From positions 1,054,001 to 1,118,000 of the forward strand of contig NZ_PVZV01000002.1 in assembly GCF_002995495.1 (NCBI RefSeq): DNA of 64,000 bases. The letters are read 5' to 3'. This document shows positions 23,938-32,378 of the stretch, one piece after another. Source of the DNA: Actinocorallia populi. GTDB lineage: Bacteria; Actinomycetota; Actinomycetes; Streptosporangiales; Streptosporangiaceae. The notes beneath the pieces were generated by a model. That model was not told the origin of the DNA, searched no databases, and saw only the letters and a list, made by a program, of their open reading frames with translations. Both the position numbers and the translations under genes were made by a program. How positions within the stretch are numbered: position 1 is the stretch's first letter; every line of letters starts with the position of its first letter.

Positions 23938-24882
23938 GGCTCTTTCCCGCGTTCCGTCGCGATCGCCGCCACCGACGGGATGCTGCACTTCGAACTGGCA
24001 CTGGCCTGCGAGGTCTTCGGCTCCGCCCCGGCCGCCCTGCCGGGCCCCTGGTACGACGTCAGCGTGTGCGGCACGCGCGCCGTCCGGGTCGACCGGTTCC
24101 TGCTGGAGCCGGACGGCGGCCTCGACCGGCTGGCGGACGCCGACACCGTGATCGTCCCCGCCCTGGCGGACGTCGACGAGGACCCGCCGGCCGACCTGGT
24201 CGAGGCGGTGCGCGCGGCCCACGAGTCGGGCGCGCGGGTGGTCTCCCTGTGCACGGGCGTGTTCGTGCTCGCCGCCGCCGGCCTGCTGGACGGGCTGCGC
24301 GCGACCACGCACTGGGCCCACACCGGGGAGCTGGCCGCGCGCCACCCCCTGGTGGAGGTCGACCCGGACGTGCTCTACGTCGACAACGGCAGCGTGCTCA
24401 CCTCCGCGGGCAAGGCCGCGGCGATGGACCTGTGCCTGCACCTGGTCCGCCGCGACCACGGCTCGGCGGTCGCCAACGTGGTCGCCCGCCGCCTGGTCGT
24501 GCCGCCCCACCGGGAGGGCGGCCAGGCCCAGTTCGTCACCACGCCGGTGCCCGCCCGCGACGGCCACCCGCTGGCCGAACTGCTCCCCTGGGCGATGCGG
24601 CGGCTGGACCAGCCGCTCACCGTGGAGGACCTGGCCCGCCGGGCGAGCATGAGCTCGCGCCACCTGGCCCGCCACTTCCGCTCGGTGACCGGCACCACCC
24701 CGCTGCAGTGGCTGCAGGCGCAGCGGATCCGCCGCGCGCAGGAACTGCTGGAGACCACGGACGAGAGCGTCGAGGCCATCGCCTCGGCCGCGGGCATGGG
24801 CACGGCCACGACACTGCGCCGCCACTTCCACCGCACGGTCGGCGTACCGCCGGACACCTACCGCCGGACGTTCCGGACGTAG
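23935..24882 (+). CDS. GlxA-type AraC family regulator (DJ-1/PfpI plus AraC domains)
   Basis: A 315-residue regulator. Residues about 5-170 form a DJ-1/PfpI-like domain (VAIAATDGMLHFELALACEVFG; VSLCTGVFVLAAAGLLDGLRATTHW with the family's nucleophile-elbow cysteine in LCTG). The C-terminal 100 residues are an AraC double helix-turn-helix (LTVEDLARRASMSSRHLARHFRSVTGTTPLQWLQAQRI). Such proteins usually activate a neighbouring gene in response to a small molecule. The ATG at 23935 fits the -10 element; ATG 23914 would place the start codon upstream of it. Confidence 0.88.
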   Translation: MGSFPRSVAIAATDGMLHFELALACEVFGSAPAALPGPWYDVSVCGTRAVRVDRFLLEPDGGLDRLADADTVIVPALADVDEDPPADLVEAVRAAHESGARVVSLCTGVFVLAAAGLLDGLRATTHWAHTGELAARHPLVEVDPDVLYVDNGSVLTSAGKAAAMDLCLHLVRRDHGSAVANVVARRLVVPPHREGGQAQFVTTPVPARDGHPLAELLPWAMRRLDQPLTVEDLARRASMSSRHLARHFRSVTGTTPLQWLQAQRIRRAQELLETTDESVEAIASAAGMGTATTLRRHFHRTVGVPPDTYRRTFRT

Positions 24883-24971
24883 GGGCACGCCCGTCGCTCA
24901 ACGGCCCCGCGTCCGGTGCGGTGGGCGACCGCTCGAGGGCGGCTTCCCCGCGGCGCGGGGCGAAGCGGCGC

Positions 24972-26180
24972 CTACGCCCGTACCCGGCCGGCCCGGAACT
25001 CCAGGTAGCGCTGCTCGGCGAGGCTGGCGGTGGCCTTCGCGGCGCGCCGGTAGAGCTCGTACGCTCCGGCCGTGTCGCCGGTCTTCTCCAGCAGGTGCGC
25101 GCGTACGGACAGCAGCCGGTGGTGCCCGGCCATCCGCTCGTCGCCGTCCAAGGCCGACAGCAGGGCCAGCCCGGCCGCCGGGCCCTCGACCTCGGCGAGC
25201 GCGATCGCCCGGTTGAGGGTGACCATCGGGTTGGGCGCGATCCGCTCCAGGATCAGGTAGAGGGCGTGCACCTGCGGCCAGTTGGTCTCCTCGGCCTTGG
25301 CCGCGTCGGCGTGCGTGGCGGCGATGGCGGCCTGCAGCCGGTACGGCCCCAGCGACGGGCGGGCCAGCGACGACCTGACCAGCGCGGCGCCCTCGTCGAG
25401 CAGCTCGCGGTCCCACCTCGTACGGTCCTGCTCGTCCAGCGGCACCAGGTCGCCGGCCGGCGTCGTCCGCGCCTCGCGGCGGGCGTGGGTCAGCAGCATC
25501 AGCGCGAGCAGCCCGGTCACCTCGCCGTCCTCGGGCAGCTGCGCGTGCACCGTCCGGGTCAGCCTGATCGCCTCGTGTGCGAGCTCGGCGCGGTGCAGTT
25601 CGCTGCCCGAGGAGGCGGTGTAGCCCTCGTTGAAGATCAGGTAGAGCACGTGCAGGACGACCCGGAGCCGTTCCTCGCGCTCGGCGCCGTCCGGCATGGC
25701 GAACGAGCTGCCCGCTGCCCGGATGCGCTGCTTGGCCCGGCTGATCCTGGCCGCCATCGTGCCCTCCGGCACCAGGAACGCGCGGGCGATCTCGGCGGTG
25801 GTCAGGCCGCCGACCGCCCGCAGCGTCAACGCGGTCTGGGAGGCCGGGGTCAGCGTCGGATGGCAGCACAGGAACAGCAGGACGAGCGTGTCGTCGGTGT
25901 CCGGCACCTCGGGCGCCGGCTCGGCGGCCGTCGCCGACTCCCGGCGGCGGCGCGCGTGGTCGCTGCGCACCTGGTCGATGAGCCGCCGGGACGCGACGGC
26001 GACCAGCCAGCCGTGCGGGTTGGCGGGCACGCCCTCGGCGGGCCACTGCACGGCGGCGGCGAGGACGGCCTCCTGCACGGCGTCCTCGCACTCCTCGAAC
26101 CGGCCGTGCCGCCGTACCAGCATGCCGAGGACCCGCGGCGTGAGCTCACGCAGCAGGTCCTCGATGTCCGAAGCCGTCAT
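24972..26180 (-). CDS. ECF RNA polymerase sigma factor, ECF42-like
   Basis: A 402-residue sigma factor. Region 2 (VLGMLVRRHGRFEECEDAVQEAVLAAA ... NPHGWLVAVASRRLIDQVRSD) and region 4 (SQTALTLRAVGGLTTAEIARAFLVPEGTMAARISRAKQRI) are followed by about 220 residues of helical C-terminal domain (RVVLHVLYLIFNEGYTASSG ... TGDTAGAYELYRRAA), the hallmark of ECF42 sigma factors, which have no classical anti-sigma. The upstream YCII/DGPF partner overlaps its start (ATGA at 26177-26180), the canonical ECF42 arrangement. Confidence 0.9.
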   Translation of the reverse strand: MTASDIEDLLRELTPRVLGMLVRRHGRFEECEDAVQEAVLAAAVQWPAEGVPANPHGWLVAVASRRLIDQVRSDHARRRRESATAAEPAPEVPDTDDTLVLLFLCCHPTLTPASQTALTLRAVGGLTTAEIARAFLVPEGTMAARISRAKQRIRAAGSSFAMPDGAEREERLRVVLHVLYLIFNEGYTASSGSELHRAELAHEAIRLTRTVHAQLPEDGEVTGLLALMLLTHARREARTTPAGDLVPLDEQDRTRWDRELLDEGAALVRSSLARPSLGPYRLQAAIAATHADAAKAEETNWPQVHALYLILERIAPNPMVTLNRAIALAEVEGPAAGLALLSALDGDERMAGHHRLLSVRAHLLEKTGDTAGAYELYRRAAKATASLAEQRYLEFRAGRVRA

Positions 26181-26548
26181 GCCTCCAATTGTCCGTCGGC
26201 GAACATCACCTGCCGCACCTCGATCCCCAGGCCCTCGATCGCGGCGTCGGGAATCCGCGCCGCCAGCTCGATCGCCCGCTCCCTGTTCTCGCAGTCGATC
26301 AGGTAGAAGCCGCCCAGGTACTCCTTGGACTCCAGGAACGGGCCGTCGGTCACCACCGGCTGGCCGTTGCGCACCGACACCACGGCGGCCTGCGACGGGT
26401 CGGCCAGCGCCTGCGTGGTGATCAGCTCGCCGGACTCCTTCAGCGCCTGGATGAACGCGCCGTGGCCCTCGCCGATCGCCGCCTTCTCCTCGTCGGTCAG
26501 CGCGTCCAGCACGGCCGGGTTGATGTGCATGCCGATCAGGAACTGCAT
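26177..26548 (-). CDS. YCII/DGPF-domain protein, ECF42 partner
   Basis: A 123-residue protein of the YciI-like/DGPF family (MQFLIGMHINPAVLDALTDEEKAAIGEG; VVTDGPFLESKEYLGGFYLIDC with the DGPF-type core). GAGGAG lies upstream of ATG 26548 and the stop overlaps the sigma factor start. DGPF proteins are found next to ECF42 sigma genes and are often among their targets; their biochemical role is unsettled. Confidence 0.9.
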   Translation of the reverse strand: MQFLIGMHINPAVLDALTDEEKAAIGEGHGAFIQALKESGELITTQALADPSQAAVVSVRNGQPVVTDGPFLESKEYLGGFYLIDCENRERAIELAARIPDAAIEGLGIEVRQVMFADGQLEA

Positions 26549-26598
26549 CTCGTACTCCTCGTGATCCGAGGGCCCTGGCCGGGCCCTTCGACCGGTCT

Positions 26599-26625
26599 GT
26601 CGGAACCGCCGCCGCCGTCTTGACA
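26599..26625 (-). promoter_or_regulatory. Possible ECF42-type promoter upstream of DGPF-sigma operon
   Basis: Read on the minus strand, TGTCAA is followed after 17 bases by CGAC, about 50 bp before the DGPF start. ECF42 promoters described in Streptomyces have a TGTCGA-like -35 and a CGA-containing -10, so this is a plausible autoregulatory site, with one mismatch in the -35. Confidence 0.35.
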
Positions 26626-26727
26626 TCCTCCGCCGGAACTTTCGCACGAACGTTTCCGGCACCGGTGTCAAGAAGCCCCCGTCCGCTCCGACCGACCGGC
26701 GGAACCGAGAGAAAGAGAGCTTCGGAT

Positions 26728-28242
26728 ATGCGCATCGACCGGGCATGGCTGGGCGCGGCCCTCCTCATGCTGCCGACCTTCCTCGTCGCGATGGACACGA
26801 CGGCGCTGCTCCTGGCGCTCCCGCGGCTGAGCGCCGACCTGGGCGCCACCGGCGTGCAGCAGTTGTGGATCAGCGACGGGTACGGATTCCTGGTGGCCGG
26901 CATGGTCATCACGATGGGCACGCTCGCCGACCGGATCGGCCACCGGCGGCTGCTGGTCGCCGGTGCGGCGGCGTTCGCGGTGCTGTCGGCGGTGGCCGCC
27001 TTCGCGGCGGACCCGCTGACGCTGATCGTCGCGCGTGCGCTGCTGGGCGTCGCGGGCGCGACCCTGGCACCGGCCACCCTCGCCCTGATCACCGGCATGT
27101 TCCGCGACGAGCGGCGGCGCGGGAAGGCCATCGCGATCTGGGCGGCCTGCCAGTTCACCGGCGGCGCGCTCGGGCCCGTCCTCGCCGGATTCCTGCTCCA
27201 GCACTTCTGGTGGGGATCGATCTTCCTGGCGGCGGTACCGGCGATGGTGCTGCTGGTGCTCGCCGGGCCCGTCCTGCTGCCGGAGTTCCGCGGCGACCGG
27301 GCCGGACGGCTGGACCCGGTCAGCGTCGGTTCGTCGCTGGCGGCGGTGCTCCTGATGGTGTACGGGGTCAAGCAACTGGCCATCGAGGACGCGCGGGCCG
27401 TCCCGGCGGCGGTCCTCGTCGTCGGCGCGGCCATCGGAGTGCTTTTCGTACGGCGGCAACTGCGGCTGGAGACGCCGCTGCTGGACCTGCGGCTGCTGCG
27501 CAACCGCCCGTTCACGGCCGTGATCGTCGCGCTGGTCTTCGCCGGCATCGCCATGGCCGGGACGGGCCTGCTGGTGACCCAGTACCTGCAGGACGTGCTG
27601 GGCTTCTCGCCGTTCGCGTCGGCGATGCTGTTCGCGCCCATGGGCCTGGGCGTGGCGGCCGGCACCATGACCGCGCCGGCGCTGGCCCGGCGGACGGAGC
27701 CGGCGCTCGCGATCGCGGGCGGGCTGGCGGTGTCGGCGCTGGGCGGCCTGCTGCTGGCGGCCGCCGACGGCGAGCACGCCCTGCCGCTGGTGATGACCGG
27801 CATCACCGTACTGGCGCTGGGCACCGGACCGCTGTTCGCGCTGGGCACCGGACTGGTCGTCGGATCCGTGCCGCCGGAACGCGCCGGTTCGGCGGCGTCG
27901 ATGTCGGAGACCGGCAACTACCTCGGCGGCTCGCTCGGCTTCGCGCTGCTCGGCGCGGCGGCCGCCGCGGTCTACCGCAGCCGGACGGACGGCACGTCCG
28001 ACTCCCTGGCCGGCGCGGTCGCCGCCGCCCGGCACCTCCCCGCCGACCAGAGCGCGGAACTGCTGCACACCGCGAGAGCGGCGTTCACCACCGCCCTGCA
28101 CGCCACCGGCGTCATGGCCGCGGCCATCTTCGCCGGACTGGCCGTACTGGTCCTGGCCATGCGCCCGGCGACCCGCCCCGCGCTCCCCGACCACGCAGCA
28201 GTTGAAGACCGATCCAGGTCAGCCAGCCCAGGCCGACGGTGA
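26728..28242 (+). CDS. MFS transporter, DHA2 (QacA/EmrB-like) family
   Basis: A 504-residue membrane protein with about 14 hydrophobic segments. Motif A is GTLADRIGHRR, motif C-like is GATLAPATLALITGMF, and helix 1 carries the family's membrane-embedded acidic residue (FLVAMDTTALLLALPRL). DHA2 pumps expel cationic or lipophilic drugs by proton exchange. The ATG at 26728 has only a weak GAGAG upstream. It is divergent from the DGPF-sigma operon across 179 bp, and its 3' end overlaps the DUF998 gene tail to tail by 131 bp. Confidence 0.9.
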   Translation: MRIDRAWLGAALLMLPTFLVAMDTTALLLALPRLSADLGATGVQQLWISDGYGFLVAGMVITMGTLADRIGHRRLLVAGAAAFAVLSAVAAFAADPLTLIVARALLGVAGATLAPATLALITGMFRDERRRGKAIAIWAACQFTGGALGPVLAGFLLQHFWWGSIFLAAVPAMVLLVLAGPVLLPEFRGDRAGRLDPVSVGSSLAAVLLMVYGVKQLAIEDARAVPAAVLVVGAAIGVLFVRRQLRLETPLLDLRLLRNRPFTAVIVALVFAGIAMAGTGLLVTQYLQDVLGFSPFASAMLFAPMGLGVAAGTMTAPALARRTEPALAIAGGLAVSALGGLLLAAADGEHALPLVMTGITVLALGTGPLFALGTGLVVGSVPPERAGSAASMSETGNYLGGSLGFALLGAAAAAVYRSRTDGTSDSLAGAVAAARHLPADQSAELLHTARAAFTTALHATGVMAAAIFAGLAVLVLAMRPATRPALPDHAAVEDRSRSASPGRR

Positions 28243-28783
28243 CCGCACCGCGCTGCAGCAGGCCGCCATAGGCGACCAGCGTCTCCACGCCCGCCATCGC
28301 GGAGACGGCGGCGCGCCACGGCGAGCCCGCGCGGAGGAAACGGCGCGTGAAGACGAAGAAGGCCGCGGTCAGCCCGGCGAAACCGGCGAGTGAGAACGCG
28401 TCGTGCAGGGCGCCCAGTGTCGTGTAGTCGACGCGGGCGGGCGTGCTCGGAGGGTAGCCGCTGATCGGGTCGGCACGGAAGAGGCCCGCGCCCAGCAGGC
28501 CCACGCCCCACACGCCGACGAGCAGGGGACCGAAGACCGGGCCGCCGACCGGTTTCGGCGTCCGTCGTATCCCGGCGGCGAACGCGACCGTCAGGAGCCC
28601 GGTCACGAGGAAGGCGGTCGTCTGCGTCCAGCCGTGCTCGCCCAGGGCCAGCGAGCTGACCGGGTGGCGGAGGGCGCTGTAGTCGGCGCGAGTGGCGCCT
28701 TCGATGAGGTAGGCGACGGTGAACAGCGGTCCGGCCAGGACCCCGCACATGAGCAGGAGCCGGCGCGTGTCGAGGTGTCCCAT
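28112..28783 (-). CDS. DUF998 family membrane protein
   Basis: A 223-residue protein with six hydrophobic segments. The opening (LLLMCGVLAGPLFTVAYLIEGATRADYSALRHPVSSLALGEHGW) is characteristic of DUF998 proteins; function unknown. The C-terminal 30 residues (GARGGSPGAWPGPVRPVRRRWPRP) lie opposite the end of the MFS gene and look non-native. The ATG at 28783 is immediately preceded by a 51-bp inverted repeat carrying two operator-like dyads, so transcription is probably tightly repressed by a regulator encoded elsewhere. Confidence 0.78.
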   Translation of the reverse strand: MGHLDTRRLLLMCGVLAGPLFTVAYLIEGATRADYSALRHPVSSLALGEHGWTQTTAFLVTGLLTVAFAAGIRRTPKPVGGPVFGPLLVGVWGVGLLGAGLFRADPISGYPPSTPARVDYTTLGALHDAFSLAGFAGLTAAFFVFTRRFLRAGSPWRAAVSAMAGVETLVAYGGLLQRGAVTVGLGWLTWIGLQLLRGRGARGGSPGAWPGPVRPVRRRWPRP

Positions 28784-28834
28784 GGCTGTCAACCTATGTT
28801 GACATGGAGTGTGTGTCAACATAGGTTGACAGCC
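28784..28834. promoter_or_regulatory. Twin operator: perfect 21-bp inverted repeat with 9-bp spacer
   Basis: Arms 28784-28804 and 28814-28834 are exact reverse complements. Each arm contains its own dyad, TGTCAACCTATGTTGACA and TGTCAACATAGGTTGACA (arms TGTCAAC and GTTGACA), with centres 27 bp apart. It abuts the DUF998 ATG. The embedded TTGACA on either strand could also serve as a -35 element. A dimeric repressor binding cooperatively is the simplest reading. Confidence 0.85.
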
Positions 28835-28964
28835 GCCGGAGGCGGTCACCGGACACGGGAGAAACGGCGCCCGCGCGGAAAGAGTCACGCCCCGTGCGTC
28901 CCACCGGATCCCGGCGAAGGCGGACGCGTTCGCCGGGCGGGCATGCCCGGTGCGGGTGCGGGGA

Positions 28965-29438
28965 TCAGGAGCGGAGGGGTTCGATGGCGCGGATGTAGTC
29001 GGCGAGCCGGACGCCGACCTCGAAGACCAGGTCGGGGCCGGTGTCGGCGGGGTCGGGCCAGGTCTCCGAGAGGCGGCGCCAGGACCTGTGGCCCAGGAAG
29101 TCGCCCGCCACGGGGTCGTCGCCGAGCTCGGCGCGCCATTGCGGCTCGCGGGCCCGCAGCCTGGCCAGGACCGCGTCGTTCTCCTCGGCCTTGCCGTACT
29201 CGGCGTGGAACCCGACCTCGAGTGCGAAGCCCTCGGCGCCGGGGACGCCGTCCGGGCGGATCAACTGGGCCTCGTAATGCTCCCGCACCGCCTCGCCGAA
29301 CCAGACCTTGATCCCGTTGTGCCGCACCCGGATCCGAGGCTCGCCGAGAGCCCGCGGAACCGCGCCCCGCACCACATCGCGCACCTGATCGAAGAACTCA
29401 CCGTCCACGGGCCCCAGTGTGCACGACCGCACCGACAT
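28965..29438 (-). CDS. Hypothetical protein
   Basis: A 157-residue soluble protein with no family I recognise. It has a mixed alpha/beta pattern (RIRVRHNGIKVWFGEAVREHYEAQLI; FALEVGFHAEYGKAEENDAVLARLRAREPQWRAELG; GPDLVFEVGVRLADYIRAIEPL) with no signal peptide or membrane helix. GGAGGG lies seven bases before ATG 29438; a GTG at 29408 is the alternative start. It lies downstream of the LysR gene on the same strand, 26 bp away, and may be co-transcribed with it. Confidence 0.65.
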   Translation of the reverse strand: MSVRSCTLGPVDGEFFDQVRDVVRGAVPRALGEPRIRVRHNGIKVWFGEAVREHYEAQLIRPDGVPGAEGFALEVGFHAEYGKAEENDAVLARLRAREPQWRAELGDDPVAGDFLGHRSWRRLSETWPDPADTGPDLVFEVGVRLADYIRAIEPLRS

Positions 29439-29464
29439 TCCCGGCCCTCCGGCGGCCGTTCGGG

Positions 29465-30397
29465 TCAGAACGGGTCGCCGGGGTGGGGGAGCCAGTCGCG
29501 GGACGGGTCGTACTCGAGCCACCGGCTTCGGCGGGCCTCGGCGGCACAGGAGGCGATGAGGGGGTCGAGGCCGGGGTGCGCCGCTTCGGAGCGCCACAGC
29601 AGCGACCAGGCGTAGAGCGGCGTGGGGCGGACCAGGGGTATCGAGCGCAGTCCCGCGGACCGGGGGAGCGGCAGGTCGGCGGGGAGCAGTGTGAAACGGC
29701 GGGTGTCCGCGGTGAGCTCGGCGAGGAAGTGGGCGAGCCCGAGGTTGGCGCCCTCGGCCCTGCCGGAGATGCCGAAACCGTCCGCGAAGCGGTGCAGGAA
29801 GTCGAGGCGGTCCAGCGCCGCGGGCGCCCACAGGATCCCGTCGCGCAACTGCTCCGGCCGCAACTCCGCCGCGGCGGCCAGCGGGTGGTCCCGGCTCAGC
29901 ACGGCGTCGACGGGTTCGAGGCGGACGAGCCGGTGCGTGAGCCCGTCCGGCAGCGGTGGATGGACCCGGCCGAAACCGGCGTCGATGTCGCCGTGCAGGA
30001 TCGCCGCCGCGACCGCGGGCAGGTCGCGTCCGTGCCCCGGCTCCAGCGCGGGCCCGGCGACCTTCGCGAGCGTGCGCATGGGCGCGAACAGATGCCCCCA
30101 GACGTCCACCCGCAGCGGACGGTCCCGGCGCGCCACCGCGGCCGTCGCCGCGTCGCCCGCGGCCAGGGCGAGGCGGGCCGGTCCGAGGAACCGCCGGCCG
30201 TCCTCGGTCGGCCGGACGCCCTGACCGCCGCGCTCCAGCAGGCGCACGCCGAGCAGCGACTCCAGCCGGGCGATCCGCTTGGAGAGCGCCTGCTGGGACA
30301 GGGCCAGCCGCTCGGCGGCACGGCCGAAGTGCAGTTCCTCGGCGGCGAGGACGAAGGCGCGCACCTGCCCGAGGTCGAGATCCACGCTCCTCACCAT
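29465..30397 (-). CDS. LysR family transcriptional regulator
   Basis: A 310-residue LysR-type regulator. The N-terminal winged helix is clear (VRAFVLAAEELHFGRAAERLALSQQALSKRIARLESLLGVRLLER), followed by the effector-binding domain. The ATG at 30397 has no ribosome binding site, so the message may be leaderless; a TTG at 30406 lies inside the palindrome and a GTG at 30385 is close to an AGGAG. It is divergent from the reductase-hydrolase operon with a dyad at 30401-30419 between them. Confidence 0.87.
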   Translation of the reverse strand: MVRSVDLDLGQVRAFVLAAEELHFGRAAERLALSQQALSKRIARLESLLGVRLLERGGQGVRPTEDGRRFLGPARLALAAGDAATAAVARRDRPLRVDVWGHLFAPMRTLAKVAGPALEPGHGRDLPAVAAAILHGDIDAGFGRVHPPLPDGLTHRLVRLEPVDAVLSRDHPLAAAAELRPEQLRDGILWAPAALDRLDFLHRFADGFGISGRAEGANLGLAHFLAELTADTRRFTLLPADLPLPRSAGLRSIPLVRPTPLYAWSLLWRSEAAHPGLDPLIASCAAEARRSRWLEYDPSRDWLPHPGDPF

Positions 30398-30400
30398 AAG

Positions 30401-30419
30401 CGACAACCATCGGTTGTCG
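30401..30419. promoter_or_regulatory. Probable LysR operator dyad
   Basis: CGACAACC-ATC-GGTTGTCG is a perfect 8-bp inverted repeat between the LysR gene and the divergent reductase gene. It sits 4 bp upstream of the LysR ATG, so binding would shut off the regulator's own transcription. Confidence 0.75.
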
Positions 30420-30474
30420 GATCTTCCGGACGGCTGTTGGACCGCGGAACACCCGGTGGGATTGCCTGTGCCGC

Positions 30475-31398
30475 ATGCGAAGACTGATCCCCACGGGGGA
30501 CCCCGCGCGCCCGGTGGAGCCCGCCGACGCGCCCCAGCCGGTTCCGGAATCCGGCGAGGCCCTGGTGAAGGTCGAGGCGTTCTCGCCGAACCGGGGCGAG
30601 ACCTTCCTCCTCGAGCGGCCGCGGCCTGGTTTCCTCCCCGGCAAGGACGTGTCCGGCCTGGTCGTGCGGGCGGCCGCCGACGGATCCGGTCCCGGTGCGG
30701 GCACCCGCGTGGTCGGGCATCTGCCGCACAGCGGATGGGCGGAGTACGCCGCCGTCCCGACCGGTGCGCTGGCGCCCCTCCCCGACAGCGTCGGCAACGT
30801 GCAGGCGGCGGCCCTGCCCCTGGCCGGGATCACCGCGCTGCGGCTCCTCCGGACGACCGGAGCCTTGGCCGGCAGACGGATACTGCTGACCGGTGCCTCA
30901 GGCGGCGTCGGCCACTACTTCACCGAACTCGCCGCCGCGGCCGGGGCCGAAGTGACGGCGGTGACGGCCACACCGGAACGCGGCACGCGGCTCACCGAAC
31001 TGGGCGCGGCTGCCGTAGTGCACGAGGTGGAACAGGCGGAAGGGCCGTTCGACGTCGTCCTGGAGTCCACGGGCGGGTCTCGGCTGGCGGCGGCCACCGC
31101 GAAGGCGCGCCCCGGCGGCCTGGTCGTCTGGTTCGGCCAGGCGAGCCGCACACCGGCGACTCTCGACTTCTTCGAACTGCTGAGCGGGCCGGAACGCGTC
31201 ACGATCCAGCACTTCCACTACGCGGGCGAACCTTACGGCGCGGACCTGGCGACCCTCGTACGCCTGGTGTCGGATGGCCGGCTGCATCCGGAGATCGGAC
31301 GGGTCGCCGACTGGGCCGAGACCGCGAACGTCCTGACCGACCTGCGGGAGCGCCGAATCCGCGGCAACGCGGTCCTCACGACGGGAGCAGGCCGATGA
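30475..31398 (+). CDS. Zinc-independent MDR-family quinone oxidoreductase
   Basis: A 307-residue medium-chain dehydrogenase of the quinone oxidoreductase branch. It has an N-terminal GroES-like domain (ALVKVEAFSPNRGETFLL; GKDVSGLVV), a Rossmann motif ILLTGASGGVGHYFTELAAAAGA and the LPLAGITALRLL helix. Structural zinc cysteines are absent, as in QOR enzymes that reduce quinones or enones with NADPH. It is the first gene of a two-gene operon with the hydrolase (ATGA overlap), divergent from LysR. Confidence 0.87.
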   Translation: MRRLIPTGDPARPVEPADAPQPVPESGEALVKVEAFSPNRGETFLLERPRPGFLPGKDVSGLVVRAAADGSGPGAGTRVVGHLPHSGWAEYAAVPTGALAPLPDSVGNVQAAALPLAGITALRLLRTTGALAGRRILLTGASGGVGHYFTELAAAAGAEVTAVTATPERGTRLTELGAAAVVHEVEQAEGPFDVVLESTGGSRLAAATAKARPGGLVVWFGQASRTPATLDFFELLSGPERVTIQHFHYAGEPYGADLATLVRLVSDGRLHPEIGRVADWAETANVLTDLRERRIRGNAVLTTGAGR

Positions 31399-32378
31399 AC
31401 GGGGGAGCCGAGTTCGCAGCCTCCCAATGGACGCGGGCCACCGGCATAGGACTCGATCCGCACGAGTACCAGCGCGTCACCGGCGCCCTGGAATCCGTCG
31501 ACGAATGGGGACCCGCCTGTGTCGAAGCGGCGCGCGGCCACCTCGCCCGCGCGGCAGACGCCTGGTCCTCGGTGTCGGAAGGCGAACACCTGATGGCGGC
31601 GGCCCGGTGGTTCCACGCGGCCACGCTGGCTCCTTACGCCGAGGCGGGACAGGCCGCGAAAGAAGCGGATTCCGCTTTCGGGCGAGCACTGGCGCTGCTG
31701 GAACCGGATTCCCAGCGCGTCGAAGGAGAGGAGTTCACAGGCTGGCTGCGCGGCCCCGCCGACGCCCCGGCCACGGTGGTCATCGTCCCCGGCATGGACT
31801 CGGCCAAAGAGGAATTCCTCGACGTGGCGTCGGCTCTGCTGGCACGCGGACTGGCGGTGTTCGCGATGGACGGCCCCGGGCAGGACTCCTTGGCCGCCAC
31901 GACGACCGTCCGGGCCGACTACCACCGGGTCGTAGGCCGCGTCCTGGACGCGCTCAACGTGAACCGCGCGGGAGTCGTCGGCCTCAGTCTCGGCGGCTAC
32001 TACGCGGCGGAGACCGCCGCCCTGGAGCCGCGCGTGGCAGCGGCCGCCACCGTCAGCGGGCCCTTCCGCCTGACCTGGAGCGAGCTGCCCGAGCCCGTGC
32101 GGGACATCCTCATCCGGCGCGCAGGCGGTGCCGAGGCCGCCCGCGCCTTCACCCGCCGTGTCGACCTCTCCGCCCTGGCCCCGCGCATCACCGTGCCGCT
32201 CCTCGTCGTCGACGGCGGCCGAGACGACATCCCCGGCGTCGAGAACGGGGAACGACTCGCCGCAACGGCCCCGCACGGCGCATACCTGAACATCCCGCAC
32301 GGCGACCACCTCCTCGGCAACGCCCGCCCCGACTGGCTGCCCCGCCTGGCCGACTGGATGACCCGCGCCCTCACCTGA
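31395..32378 (+). CDS. Alpha/beta hydrolase (FrsA / 2,6-dihydroxypseudooxynicotine hydrolase-like)
   Basis: A 327-residue hydrolase with an all-helical N-terminal domain of about 110 residues, as in the FrsA/DHPON hydrolase group, then an alpha/beta hydrolase core. The nucleophile elbow is GLSLGGYY, the acid lies in LLVVDGGRDDIPG and the histidine in IPHGDHLLGN. Relatives cleave carbon-carbon or ester bonds in aromatic degradation. Coupling to a QOR-type reductase under a LysR regulator suggests a small catabolic or detoxification module. Confidence 0.85.
   Translation: MNGGAEFAASQWTRATGIGLDPHEYQRVTGALESVDEWGPACVEAARGHLARAADAWSSVSEGEHLMAAARWFHAATLAPYAEAGQAAKEADSAFGRALALLEPDSQRVEGEEFTGWLRGPADAPATVVIVPGMDSAKEEFLDVASALLARGLAVFAMDGPGQDSLAATTTVRADYHRVVGRVLDALNVNRAGVVGLSLGGYYAAETAALEPRVAAAATVSGPFRLTWSELPEPVRDILIRRAGGAEAARAFTRRVDLSALAPRITVPLLVVDGGRDDIPGVENGERLAATAPHGAYLNIPHGDHLLGNARPDWLPRLADWMTRALT

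Noticed and set aside
24972-27917. Reading the sigma factor from the far upstream start (981 codons)
   Set aside because: The first 580 codons are antisense to the MFS gene and the DGPF partner gene overlaps the true ATG at 26180.
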